Assembly: GCA_030849075.1 (NCBI GenBank)
Contig: JASAOO010003274.1
Span: 1 to 34,402 of the forward strand
Direction of reading: 5' to 3'
Origin: Zelonia costaricensis
Taxonomy: Eukaryota > Euglenozoa > Kinetoplastea > Trypanosomatida > Trypanosomatidae
Length of the DNA: 34,402 nt
Below are positions 1 through 10,512 of this stretch, piece after piece. The stretch's first letter is position 1. The number at the start of each line of letters is the position of its first letter. Made by a program: the position numbers and the translations under genes. Below the pieces are notes generated by a model. That model made no database searches, was not told the origin of the DNA, and saw nothing but the letters and a program-made list of their open reading frames with translations.

Positions 1-67
1 GGATGAAGCGCATCACATCGGAAGACTTCTTCTTCCACAGCTCGTTCAAGTACATGAACGCACCCAT
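1..67 (-). CDS. RPL15: 60S ribosomal protein eL15 (L15), N-terminus only
   Basis: Only the first 22 codons are in the window; the rest lies beyond position 1. The ATG is the complement of cat at 65-67. The visible peptide starts MGAFMYLNELWKKK and continues SSDVMRFI. This matches the conserved start of eukaryotic eL15, which in animals reads MGAYKYIQELW, then KKQSDVMRF. eL15 is a large-subunit protein of the cytosolic ribosome bound to 28S rRNA. A likely trans-splice acceptor AG lies about 31 nt upstream, which fits the short 5' UTRs of ribosomal protein genes. It is the last gene of the minus-strand unit in this window. Identity is firm from this short segment; nothing can be said about the remainder. 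Confidence 0.85.
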   Translation of the reverse strand, partial: MGAFMYLNELWKKKSSDVMRFI

Positions 68-98
68 GGTTGCGGCGGCACTACTACGACTCTGTGTT

Positions 99-100
99 CT
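99..100 (-). promoter_or_regulatory. Predicted spliced-leader acceptor AG for eL15
   Basis: On the sense strand a pyrimidine-rich stretch (complement of about 129-176) is followed by its first AG here, giving a 31-nt 5' UTR. Predicted only from the tract-plus-first-AG rule. Confidence 0.5.
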
Positions 101-906
101 GGGGCCAGTGGCAGCGGTGTAGTGGTGAGGTGGCGTGAGTGAAGGATGAACAGAGAGGAAAGGGAGGGCGAGACAGTAGAGCGTAGACAAGACGAAGGGG
201 CGGGAGCCGTCACACCGAAGTGGAGGGAAAAAACTGCGAGCGCGTTCGAGTGCGAAACGAGGCCGGCAGTGCGCAGACATCCATTCGCGTGAGCGGCACA
301 GGTGGCGAGAGGGAGAACGGACGTCGTTCTACCTTCGATCGGCGTGCCGATGCCAGCCCCCCCCCCCCCCGAACAAGTTCGCCGGCTGCGGCGTTGACGA
401 AGCACTCCTCGTTCTGTTGTCTGGCGCGTCGCGAGTTCATGCGTGTACAAGTGGGTGGCTGGAGATTTTGGCGAACGCCTTCCTCCTCCCCTGCGTGCAT
501 GTAGGGAGCGCTGTTCGTCCTCGTGGATGCGGTAGTGAGTTGGGGGGAGGAGGGATTTTGTGAGTTCGTCTTTGGTGTTGTCGTGTGTGCTGCGTGGAGA
601 GGATAGTGCCGTGCATTGCAATGGCCCCACCTCGGTGCCTCCTCCTCCCTCCCCCAGGTGGGGGAACGGAAGGGGCGGTAGGGAGGGGAGGTGCTGCGTC
701 GGGGGCGATAACCTTTCATCGCGTACGTTGTACTTTACATCTCGCCGCAAGAGGTCGTCACGGGGACGAAACAACAAAAACGAGCACCCACGGAGTTGGC
801 CGGCGGACGGCGGTGCGGAGACGCAGGTGACACAAAGAAGAAGAAAACGCAAGAACGCACTTTCTGCACTACACTTGCGATCGGGAGGTGAGAGGCTCTC
901 CGCGAC
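101..906. other. Spacer between DRC3-like gene and eL15
   Basis: About 0.8 kb holding the 3' UTR of the DRC3-like gene and the processing signals of eL15. It contains a run of 14 C at 357-370 and mixed purine-rich + strand sequence. The open frames here on both strands are rich in Arg, Ser and Pro, have no recognisable domain and overlap one another, so I call no gene. Confidence 0.6.
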
Positions 907-2577
907 TCACACGCCGCAGCCGTCGATGAGGTCGGACATGTCCTTGACGTACTCGCAGACCTCGTTGACACGGCAGCGGTGCCGCTCCTGCTCGGCCGTC
1001 ACGATGGAGCTGGTGCGCGAGCTCAGAAGCGTCTCCTCAGTCTTGAGGTGATGCATCTCCAGCTCCTCGACCCGTTTGCGGCGCAGCTCGTACCACTCGT
1101 TCACGGTGCGCTGGTACTCCTCCTTGTTGTCGAGGAAAGCAAGCATGGCGCTGTCCTGTCCTGAGAAGTGGTACGTGCGGCCAGCGCCGTCGCCCTTGCG
1201 GCGCTGCTCGAAGACGGCATCAAAGATGTGCCGCACCGTCACTTGGAACTCCGTCTCGAGGCGCAGGAGAGTTTCGAAAGAGCTCTGCAGCACCACCTCG
1301 ACCGCGTCCGCCTTCCACTTGGTGATGGTGCTGCCGTGCAGCACCTCGAGGACGTCGTACTGATGCGCCTCCTGCTCGAACAGCTCCTGCTTCAGCTCGC
1401 CGAGTGCGGTGTGCAGCGTGCGCGCCACCTGCGACGAAACGGGCGGTGCCGTGCCAGAGCGCTGCTGCTGGGCGACGCCCTTTGGGATGTGCCGTTTGAG
1501 GAGAGTCTCGAAGCGCTGCATGGAGGCCTGTGAGGCGGCCGCGCTGTGGCGCAGCGTGTAGTCGACGGCTTGCCGGTAAGTTGTGTCGTCCGCATCGCGG
1601 CGCTCGCGAATCTCCTTCATGGCGGTCGTGAGCTGCTTGAGCTGCTCGTTGAACTCCGTCTGGTAGCGCTCGAACGGCTCCTTGGCGATTGACAGCACCG
1701 CCTCGCTGCGCAAGATTGCTTCCATGTTGCGACCCTCCGGGTCGAGGTGAAGCAGCTCGTCGAACAGCGTCGCCTCGTTGGGGCAGTTGTACTGCTGGTA
1801 CGACGACGCAATCGCCTCTGTGTCTGCCTTTGCCTTGGCCGCCGCCGCACGGGCTTCGTCCTCCTCGTCCACCGTCAGCAAGTTCTCGCGGAACGCCTCA
1901 CGCGCCTTCGCCGCCTCCTCCCTCTTGACGAGTCGGCCGTCGAAGAAGCGCAAGCCGCGCACGAACGCGAGCACGCGGGAGCGGTAGTTGGGCAGTGACG
2001 CCAGGGGGCACTCCTTCAGCGTGAGCACCTGGAGGCGGGGGAGGTGGTGCAGGTAGTGCACCGTCTCATCCATATTCTCGAGCGGGTTGCGGCCGAGGCT
2101 GAGTGTCGTCAACTCCGGCAGGCACGAGAGCCCGTCCACCACGGCGATCTTGTTGGCGTAGAGGGAGAGGCAGTTGAGGCTCTGCAGCGCGTTCAGGCCG
2201 TCAATGACCTCGATGGCGTTGTAGCTCAGGTCAAGCCACTCGAGGTGGACGAGGCTGTCCAGGTTCTCGATGCGCTGGATGCGGTTGTTGTCGAGGTGCA
2301 GTTTCGTGAGGGAGCGAAGCGAGCTCAAGTTTTCGAGGCGGTCGATGCCGCGAAACGAGAGCAGAAGGGTTTGCACCTCCTCGAGAGGGATGCTGGCCGC
2401 CTCGCTGCGCACCTTCTCCTCACGTAGCGCCTTCTCCTGGTTCCCGACGACACGGATGCGGTCATCCTCGGTGGTGGAGGAGGGTTTGAAGGAGATGGCG
2501 CTGCGGATGAGTGCCTCGTTGATGACCACCTCCTTGTGTGGTGCGGTCAGCGGGTGCACCTCGAACCCTTTGGACAT
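907..2577 (-). CDS. DRC3: DRC3-like leucine-rich repeat protein (nexin-dynein regulatory complex subunit 3, LRRC48 homologue)
   Basis: A 556-residue protein starting MSKGFEVHPL. Residues about 67-190 form five to six SDS22-like leucine-rich repeats, for example LTKLHLDNNRI and LEWLDLSYN, with an LRR-cap region to about 215. The rest is a long charged coiled-coil region to the C-terminus. Order, length and local similarity match DRC3: the LRR block reads like human LRRC48 (LDNN..IE..LV.L.WLDLS.N.I) and the tail has the matching DN.E......W segment. DRC3 is a subunit of the nexin-dynein regulatory complex, which links outer doublets and controls dynein in motile flagella. I chose the ATG at 2577 because the 143 residues possible upstream are low-complexity and an acceptor AG lies at 2604-2605. 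Another axonemal LRR protein is the main alternative. Confidence 0.8.
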   Translation of the reverse strand: MSKGFEVHPLTAPHKEVVINEALIRSAISFKPSSTTEDDRIRVVGNQEKALREEKVRSEAASIPLEEVQTLLLSFRGIDRLENLSSLRSLTKLHLDNNRIQRIENLDSLVHLEWLDLSYNAIEVIDGLNALQSLNCLSLYANKIAVVDGLSCLPELTTLSLGRNPLENMDETVHYLHHLPRLQVLTLKECPLASLPNYRSRVLAFVRGLRFFDGRLVKREEAAKAREAFRENLLTVDEEDEARAAAAKAKADTEAIASSYQQYNCPNEATLFDELLHLDPEGRNMEAILRSEAVLSIAKEPFERYQTEFNEQLKQLTTAMKEIRERRDADDTTYRQAVDYTLRHSAAASQASMQRFETLLKRHIPKGVAQQQRSGTAPPVSSQVARTLHTALGELKQELFEQEAHQYDVLEVLHGSTITKWKADAVEVVLQSSFETLLRLETEFQVTVRHIFDAVFEQRRKGDGAGRTYHFSGQDSAMLAFLDNKEEYQRTVNEWYELRRKRVEELEMHHLKTEETLLSSRTSSIVTAEQERHRCRVNEVCEYVKDMSDLIDGCGV

Positions 2578-2603
2578 GACTACCCTCTCTCTATTTTCCG
2601 TTT

Positions 2604-2605
2604 CT
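2604..2605 (-). promoter_or_regulatory. Predicted spliced-leader acceptor AG for DRC3-like gene
   Basis: First AG on the sense strand after a pyrimidine tract (complement of about 2668-2680), about 60 nt away. It gives a 26-nt 5' UTR with no upstream ATG. Confidence 0.4.
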
Positions 2606-2790
2606 CGGTCCCGGGCACACACACACGCGACACAGACGGCGCAATGCCAGCAGGTTCGCGCGCGCGCAAGAGGGGAGAAAGGGGTTAGTGGCGCACGTGG
2701 GTGCCGCAGCCGGTGTGGGTGAAGCGGGGGAAAGAGAAGGATGAGGAAAGGGGCGAACCGAGTGCGGTGCTGCTCGTGGGCTGTTCCGCA

Positions 2791-2809
2791 ACACACACAC
2801 ACACACACA
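2791..2809. repeat. AC dinucleotide microsatellite
   Basis: Uninterrupted AC repeat of about nine units, upstream of the predicted DRC3 acceptor; TG-rich on the transcribed sense strand. Confidence 0.9.
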
Positions 2810-3614
2810 TAGGTGAACCCAGACGTGTTGGCAGTGAAGGAAAGGAGAGGAGGGTGAAGAGTGCAAGGCGTTAGAGGCAGTGAGCGCAGAAAAAAAAGCC
2901 GATCGCGGGACGTCTGACGCAGCCGTCGCGGCACTGTGGCTACCCATGAGCAACGTGAATCGAGCCATGGGCGCTCCTGGCACCTGCGCGGAGACACGTG
3001 GTGCACATCGCACTGCTGGTGGCAGCCGGACTTGGTCGAGAACGCTAGAGCTCGCCGTGCACGTGTACCGACAGTTGGCGGCTACGTGCCTTTGCGGGTA
3101 ACACGTGACCCTGCGTCCAGATCAGACATCCCGCGGCGTGCATGAACGCCGACGTCGAGGAGCACGCGCAAGAACGAGGGGCAACAGGCGACAATGTGGG
3201 CCCCTTCCTTCTCTGTAGTGCCGTTTTGTTTGCGCATTCCTTTTTTTATTGCATTCAAGTTAGCAGCGGCCCGCACAAACGCGGGCCACAGACGAGCAAT
3301 AACGCCGGGTATCCCCCTCCTTGTCGGCACCAACGGACAGAACTGGGAAACTGGAAGAGGAGCAGGAGGAGGGGGAGAGGGGCATGAGCGAGAAGAGCGA
3401 AAAAGAAAAGCGATTACAGCCCAGAAGCGCGCCAGAACACGGAACAGGAACATGGGAATGGCGGGAAGACGGGAGGAAGAGGCCGGGCAGACAAGGCAGT
3501 GTGTGCCGTCGCGCGCTCGCGCCCTGCAGGGGGTCACTGGGTGACGGTGGCCGAGGTGGGTACTGGCGGGGGCCGCACACTCGCACCCCACTGAGAGGGC
3601 ATACGAGACATGTC

Positions 3615-3652
3615 GTTCATCGCGTGCTTGCGCGTGCACGCACGCGATGAAC
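3615..3652. repeat. Perfect 13-bp inverted repeat (hairpin) in spacer
   Basis: Arm gttcatcgcgtgc at 3615-3627 is exactly complementary to gcacgcgatgaac at 3640-3652, with a 12-nt loop rich in gc and gt. It lies in the cyclin/DRC3 spacer, about 1 kb upstream of the DRC3 start. Function unknown. Confidence 0.85.
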
Positions 3653-6600
3653 TGGTACGGTGTGTAGCTGGATAGAGCGGTGCGGCAGATTTGCGGTGCA
3701 AAGACCAGAGCAGGGGGTGGGCCGATCAGCGAGAAGCGAGAAAGGAACAGGAAAAAAGCGTCCAGGGAAGGGAAAAAACGGGTAGCGGAGAAACGAGCCA
3801 AGTGGGAAAAGGGAAAATATGCGCGCGAACGCAGACACACACACACACAAAGACACAGACACAAAATGCTCTAAAGGAGATCAAGCGCAAAGTGGCCCAG
3901 ACCTTGCCTCTTGGTAGTTAGAGAGTTACGTGACCTGAGATGGAGGGAAAAAAAAAAACGTCGCGCCGTCGAGCTGTGCAGAGAGCGGCACCAGTGCAGG
4001 CGTGGCAAGCCTGCAGCTTCCCGACCTCGGTCCCGCGTTGAGCGTCGGGACGGGCCGGGGAGGGCATGAGAGAGGTTGCGACGGTGATGGCCGCAGCGCG
4101 GGCTCCGTCGCACGCAGACCCGCCCCACACAGGTACAACAAAGCAGAAGGGGGTGACAAGCGAGTAGGAGACAAAACAGCGGTGGACGAGGGAGCCAGCA
4201 AAGGGGGTGAAGGCAAGAAAGGAAAAAAGACCTTGAGGTGAACCGCAGCAAAAGAGGAGCGGGGAGGGGAAGCGAGAGGAGATGGAAGGGGCCATAGATG
4301 CGAAGCGACAAAGAAGGAACGGAAGGACACCGCACACACCGGCGACTGCCAGCAAGAAGGCACAGCAAAGGGAACACAATACACCAAACCGAGCGGGAGA
4401 GGGAGAGAGAGGGAGGAAGAGAAAGAGGAGGGAAAGGGAAAAGAAAAGCAAGCGGTGGAACAACATACATCGGCTTGTGCGGGTGGAGGGAGGCACGGGG
4501 GAGGAAGGATTGGGAAGTGCACAGGACCCTTGCAGAGGGAGGGGGGAAGGGAGGGACGTTGTTGCACTCGCAGTGTGCACGCGCAGATCTTTGGCCTAGC
4601 GTTTGTGTACGAAAAACGAGCCGATCATCACCGCAAACCAGTGAATGGAGGTGAAGCACAGTGAAGGGAGAGAGGCGAAGGCGGGGAGGAATGGGGCGAG
4701 GTAGCCGACAGTGGATCAGAGAAGCGACTCCGCGTGCGTTGAGACGACCATGGCCTCAGTGCAGGCGCCTGCACGCACAGAAGTGTGCGACTGGCGCGTT
4801 TCGCGGGTGTACGGGGGGGGTGCGGGACTGCGCGCGTAAGTGAGAATCACGACTTCCTCTGGACTGCGACGTCCCGCACGTTAGGGGGCAGATGCGCGGA
4901 AAGGCGCGCCGTGCGGTGTAAGCGCGAAAGGACAAGGGCGCAGCGCATGTGACGGTCCACGTCGAGCACCACAATGCGGAAAAAAAGACAGAAGCAACTG
5001 AGGCGGAGAAGCGCGGACAAAACGAGGAGATGTAATTAGCGGCGCAGAGCGTGAAAGGAAGGGGCAGGCAGCGAGAGCGCCAGCCAAAAGAACGTCACGC
5101 GCCGAGGGGCGCAACCGCACACAAGCAAACTACACAAAAAATGGAGAATTGACGCAGCGGGCACACAAATAAGGAGACGGTGGTGGCGGCAGCAGAGGCG
5201 GAGGAGGGGGTGGGGGCAAAGGGAAGACAGCACAGAGGCCCTGGGAGAAGCGACTCCTTCGAGGGGGTGCTGAGGTGGCGGTGCTGGCACGTGCCACCGC
5301 TACGGGAGAGCACCGAATTTCCTGCCGCCCGCAAACCACTCCATGTACGCGAGCGTGCGCTACGGGGGGGGGCACAGCTCTCTTGCGCAGATGTGAGGCC
5401 CAGCAGTCGCACCCTGATCATCCCTTTCCCTCACACGTCCCATGTGCAGACAAAGAAAAGGCGCCGCGGTTTCCCAAACCCGCACGATGCTGCCTCGGCA
5501 CGCCGCCACGCACACCGGGAAAGGTCGAGCTCGTTTTCGGTGGGGGTATTTGAAGATATCGTTTTCGCTGTCGACCGCTTTCCATGCGGCTTGCCGTTTC
5601 TTTTGTTGGTATTTAAACCGTCGCTTATGTGTCTTTTTTGTTGTTTCGCTGCCGCTCCTGGGCCACCGCCCGCGAGTGTACGGTTGTTTCCTCCGCGCGG
5701 GTAGTTCTCTTGCGCGGTGGCCTCTTGCGACAACGCGCCGTCTCCGAGTCGCACGACACCTCTTGCTGGGTTGCTCACGTGTCTCCGCCTTCCGTCGAAC
5801 GAAAGAAGAAAAGAGAGAAGCAGAGGACGAGGTGAAACGATGAAACAGTGCCCGCGGGGGGTGGGGGACCAGCGGGTGCCAGAGACCGGCAAAAGGAAAA
5901 CGGAGAGGCGAGTTCGGAATGACGGAGGAGACGAGTACGGCCAAGCGCAGTTGGGGCGTGGTGCCCAACGAGGGGGAGGGAGGCGAGTTCAAAGCGAGGA
6001 GAGTGGCGGACGCAGACGCGCAACAGCAGAATGTATGAGGCGTCTTTTTTTTTTTCCTGCTTCGGAGAAAAGAGGAAGGATGTGCACCAACCAGCGCAGG
6101 GGAGGTACGCGCATGTGTGGCTGCAGCCGAGAACATCGAAAAGATACCGCGCGCCGGGGTGCGGAAGAGGAGGCGTGATGGCGTCACGGACAGCATAGAA
6201 TCCAAGAGGGGAGACCATAAACGTGTGAATCGCACAGGTGGCGTGCACAAACGACAGACCACGGTAAAACAGGGAACGGCGCGTTGGGGAAGGGGAATCG
6301 GGAGGCCTCCACACGACAACAGCGCAGGACACGGACGCTAGCCAGGCGTCACGGGGGAGCACACGTGTCGGCCGGGAGCTGAGGAGCAGGCGTCAACTCG
6401 AGACGACAGAAGCGGCACGCTGCCCGTCAGATTACTGTGAAGATGAAAAACAACAATGCAGGAGAGCACGCAAAGAAAAAACAGAAAGAAAAGGAACGCG
6501 AAGCACGACTGCCGTTGTCACCTACTCGTGACGGCACGCCTTTGGAGGGAGAACCATAGCGCATACACACGCGCTCAGACACAAGTAAAACGGAGGGCAC

Positions 6601-7347
6601 AATCGCACACGCCTTCGCTAGGGTGCTGACCACAAGAGTCACATAAACGGAGGCGTCCAGACAACAATGCACACAGAGGGGTGGAGAAGACAGAAAAACA
6701 TGAAGACGGTGGGGGAAGTGCACAATAGCAGAGGGAGAAACCGGTTGCTTCGAAGAGGAAAGAAGGAAACAAAAGAAAACAAGGACGGATGCGCCTGCAG
6801 CCGACGGCTTCGCTTCTCACCGTATCGTGTTCCTTGATCCAAGTCATATTTTTTTTGGTGCGTGAAGGGGTGCGCATGTGAGTGTGTGTGTGTGTGCCTC
6901 GTCTTTTCTACTTTTCGCCTCAAAAGTCGGCGCGTGCGTCTTTGTGTGGTAACACGACAAGAGGAACGCAAAAGTGCGAGTGCGAAGAAGAATGGTGAAG
7001 CAACCGATGCGCGTGGAGAGCTCCGCCGCGGCCCCCCATCAAAAACAAAACGGCAAAGGCGAAGAAATGGCCGAGAGAAAAAGCACAAGACGCAAAAGAC
7101 GAAAGGAACAAAGCACGCATCGGGGAAAAACAACGAGGAACGCGTGAGCGCACTGCTGTGTCTCTGGCGCTTACAAAGCCCTCTACGAGGGGGAGGGGGA
7201 CGGAGGGAGGAAGAGGATTGAGCGGCAGCGAGGCGGATCGGGGGGAGGTGAGAAGTGGGAAAGAGGAAAACGCAACGGCGTTTGCGCTCGCCCCCTGCTC
7301 GTGGGGAGCTGCCATACGTAGAGGCGGTGGCGAGGTGAGCGGCGTGG

Positions 7348-8061
7348 CTAGTTGCCTGCGAAGAGCTCGCACTCGCTTGTCCAGCAGTGCGCCAAGGCGG
7401 CACTGTTGTCGTGCAAGCAGCCGAGATCGCCCGGGGTGGAGCTGGTCGAGGCACCGGCAGACGTGCCGCACTGGCTGCACAGCTCCGACTCGTTGCTAAC
7501 GCTCTTCACGATCAGCCGACGCTGCGTGACACGCGTGATGTCCTCCATGACGGACTGGTACTCCTCCAGCGACACCTCGCCCTCGAAGCAGATGAGGTCG
7601 GAGAGGAAGTGCAGCTCCATGATGCACAGGTCTTTCGGCGTCACACCGCCCACCTCAGCGTAGAAGCTCATGTGGTAGTAAACGTCGTCGCGGCACTTGA
7701 GGGCGACGAGGACGGCGGTCAGCAGCAGACGGTGAATGGAGCGCATGTGCACCGGGAAGCCGCGCTGGACGAGTCGGCGCAGGTACGCGACGGCGAACAC
7801 AAAGACCTCGGGGGTGCAGTGCATGTACGTGACGAGGCGGTCGGTGTACTTCTCAACCGAGATCGGCGGCGTGTGCGTCGCGCAGAAGAAGTCGTGGGAC
7901 GGGTACTTGCTGTTGGGCGGCGGCACGACGGCGCCGTCCACCGACGTCTCGGTGCCGCATGACGCCTGCAGCACCATGAGGTGCTGCACGTACGCCGAAA
8001 CCACCTCGGCCAGGCGTGTCTGCGCCGGAGTCTTCGATGAGCGAGCGCGCGATGACGACAT
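7348..8061 (-). CDS. PHO80-type (P/U family) cyclin
   Basis: A 237-residue protein starting MSSSRARSSK. One cyclin box covers about residues 60-175. It carries the P-type signature: YLRRLVQRGFPVHMRSIHRL, then LLTAVLVALKCRDD, then YAEVGGVTPKDLCIMELHFL. This is the fold of yeast Pho80/Pcl and of the trypanosomatid CYC2-like cyclins, which partner CRK kinases, for example CRK3 in G1. The tail after about 180 is Ser/Cys-rich and not conserved in appearance. The length suits the family. A pyrimidine tract ending in CAG lies 17 nt before the ATG, so the start is well supported. I cannot say which numbered CYC it is. Confidence 0.85.
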   Translation of the reverse strand: MSSSRARSSKTPAQTRLAEVVSAYVQHLMVLQASCGTETSVDGAVVPPPNSKYPSHDFFCATHTPPISVEKYTDRLVTYMHCTPEVFVFAVAYLRRLVQRGFPVHMRSIHRLLLTAVLVALKCRDDVYYHMSFYAEVGGVTPKDLCIMELHFLSDLICFEGEVSLEEYQSVMEDITRVTQRRLIVKSVSNESELCSQCGTSAGASTSSTPGDLGCLHDNSAALAHCWTSECELFAGN

Positions 8062-8078
8062 GGTGAAGATGGGGAGGG

Positions 8079-8080
8079 CT
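8079..8080 (-). promoter_or_regulatory. Predicted spliced-leader acceptor AG for the cyclin
   Basis: On the sense strand a C-rich pyrimidine tract (complement of 8081-8099) runs straight into CAG. It gives a 17-nt 5' UTR and the first ATG is the cyclin start at 8061. Confidence 0.6.
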
Positions 8081-8121
8081 GGGGGGAGGTCGAGGGGAGC
8101 CGGGGGGCGGGGACGAGTCGA

Positions 8122-8190
8122 TGCTGCGGTTCGACTAATATGGCAGGCGTGCAGGNTGCTGCGGTACGACTAATATGGCAGGCGTGCAGG
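8122..8190. repeat. 34-bp direct duplication separated by an N
   Basis: Copy 1 is 8122-8155, N is 8156 and copy 2 is 8157-8190. Each runs from tgctgcggt to ggcgtgcagg and they differ at one base (t at 8131, a at 8166). The exact placement of the N between the copies suggests an unresolved tandem repeat or an assembly join. It lies upstream of the predicted cyclin acceptor, so it should not affect the protein. Confidence 0.9.
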
Positions 8191-10465
8191 AGTGGGGAGT
8201 GGTGACGAGGTAGATGAGGGGAGGGAGGGGACGGGGGCGAGTCGATGTTTGTTCGCGCGTGGGAGAGAGGACAGCGGGACACGCACACAGTAGCGGGAAA
8301 GGCAAAGGGAAGGGGAAGCGGGGGAAAAAAAAGACAAAAGCACAGATATATACTCGCACAACCTTTCTGGAGGGAGGGGAGGGGCGTGTACGTGTGTGCA
8401 CACGGGGAGTTGTCGACGGGTGGCGTGGTGCCAACGCCGCGGCGTCGCAGGTGGTTGTGAAGGAGCCAAGAAAGAAGCCAAGGAGGGGAGTGAGAATTGA
8501 GTGAGAAGTGCGCGCGCTTGCAATTCGGCGGACGCAGGGGCCAAAGATGTGGAGTTCGCCTTGAAGCGGCAGCCTGCTTCGCACAGGCACCACCGATCCG
8601 CACAAACCCACGGTGTTCGACGCGGCAGGCATCGTCCAGGGAAAAGCAGCTCAGGCAGCGCGGCGTTTCACTTCGCGCACAGCTGGCCAACTGCGAAAGC
8701 ACTCTTTAAAAAAATACCCAAACATGCAGCGCTCTGGTGGGGTGCGCCCTTTGCTCTGGGTACGGCGACACGGAAAGCGCCGGCGTCGTCACAGAAACGC
8801 AGCGCAGCGGCACCGCCGCTGCCGCCGCGCGCACACCCCACTCGTCTGGGACACATGTCAGTGGCGTTTTCATTCACCATTTTCCTCGCTCCGAGCTTTT
8901 TCCTTTTCTTTTTTGGTGTTGTAACGCCCCCCACGTTGTTTTCTTTTTGGCGCTTCGGCACTTACGAACAGTCAAGCAATGGAGAGAGGAGAAAGGAAAG
9001 AGAAGACGGGCGCGCACGCAACTCGCACACACGGAAGGGGTGGGGTCTACACGTGAGACGCGCTGATGCCCGTCAGCACCCCGTAGAAACGGGCACGGCG
9101 GAGAGGGGGTGAGAGGAGCGACATCGGCACATGGCGTGGAAGCCAGGCAGGCCAAAACGCAGCCTGTGCCGCGCGACCGCAACAAAAAAGAAGCCAACGA
9201 AGCTGCTGGGGCCCACGCCGCGCGCAGCACCTCTTTTGCCCAGCCCTCATCGTCGACTTGCTCGCGTTCGTCCTTCTTCGCCACACCTCCCCTCTGGAGG
9301 CTGTTCTTTTTTCCTTTTCCTGTTTTCTCATGTGTTCGTGTGTCGCTCTGTTTTGTTCGTGGTTTTTTCTCGGCGGACTGGGAGGCGCGATGCGAGCGGA
9401 TGGAGCGGCGAGAGAACAAAGGTCGTGCCGATCGAGGGAAGAGATCTCACTTGTGTGCAGAGAAGAGCCGGTGTGTCCAGCAGGTGGTACGCGATACTGT
9501 CAGGGGGCGAGGGGGCACATCAAGGCGCGCGCGTACACACACAAGCTCACAACTCACGTGCACGTGCGTACCTGCACCTGATTGAACAGCTGGCGCACAC
9601 GGTGCTGTTTCTACTGCTTATCGTCGCACAGTCCTTTTAAGGGAAAAGTAACAAGAGAGACGGAGTGTAGAGTCCTGAGTTGCGCCTGCAAGCGCGCCTC
9701 TGTGTTGTCGCCGGAAAAGGTGCAAACGCGGGAGGTGTCTCGGTGTGAAGCGCAGCTTCGGTGCGTGAATAACGGAGCTTCAATACAAGAAAAACGAAGA
9801 GCTGGACAGGGCGAAGCGCGAGGAGCAAGTGGGAAGGAGCGTGAAGCACTACCGCCGTCGTGCAGCGCGCGAGAACCACGAACGACGCCTTCCACATCTG
9901 CACAGGGAGAGCTCTCCCGTACCCGCCGCCGCCGAGGCCTCAGTGGCACTTCGTCCGCACCCTGTCGGGCCTCCTCCTCCCACTCCTCTTTCTCTCTCCG
10001 TGGGTGCGGGTGGGTGGGGGGGGGGGAAGGACAGGGCCAACAGGAGGGTCAAGACGGATGCCGACAACAGTGCAGTGCTGAGCGGCAACACCGACACCCG
10101 CGCGCGCCAAATGCAAAGCGTCACGCCGCTCTCCGCGGGCCGAGGAGCAGCCGGTGTCTGCGCGCGGGTGGGACGGTGGCCGTGGAGATCGACGGCGTTG
10201 GGGGGTGGAGAACACGAAGACAAGACCAGGAGGAGAAACAAACAAGCGCGAAGCCAAGAGAAACAAAAGAACGCAAGGTGGGAGACAAGATGGTGGCAGG
10301 AAAGGGGACAGAGGGAGGGAAGGAGGGAGAGAGAGAGAAGAAACGCACAGAAACGAGAAAGCGAAATACAAGCGAGGTGGCGCAAAACACGTAAAAGAGG
10401 GGGAAACAAGAGCAAACAAAAGGGAGATGGAGAAGTGAGAAGCACAATCAGACCGATGCACGCAG

Positions 10466-10512
10466 ACACACACGGACACACACACACACGCACGCACACA
10501 CGCACACTCGCA
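10466..10512. repeat. AC/GCAC-rich simple repeat
   Basis: Imperfect AC repeat interrupted by G (cacacggacacacacacac, then cgcacgcacacacg). It lies 3' of the Pro-rich protein gene. Confidence 0.75.

Larger units (their letters stand above)
2606..7347. other. Long spacer (about 4.7 kb) between cyclin and DRC3-like gene
   Basis: The longest geneless stretch of the window. It should hold the cyclin 3' UTR and the DRC3 processing signals. I see CA repeats at 2791-2809 and 3834-3849, an A10 run near 3948, a T run near 6046, a perfect hairpin at 3615-3652 and long purine-rich blocks on the + strand (3340-3420, 4200-4560, 5840-6010). Open frames of 200-320 codons exist on the minus strand (3082-3864, 3871-4659, 5360-6319), but they are Ser/Leu/Pro/Phe/Cys-rich translations of pyrimidine tracts with no domain. 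I call no gene. Confidence 0.6.

Noticed and set aside
5360..6319. Minus-strand frame of 319 codons in the long spacer
   Set aside because: Low-complexity Ser/Arg/Pro/Cys composition from pyrimidine tracts, no domain, and overlaps equally long frames in other phases.
9556..9569. Short palindrome cacgtgcacgtg
   Set aside because: Twelve bases in GT/CA-rich sequence; such palindromes are expected by chance here.
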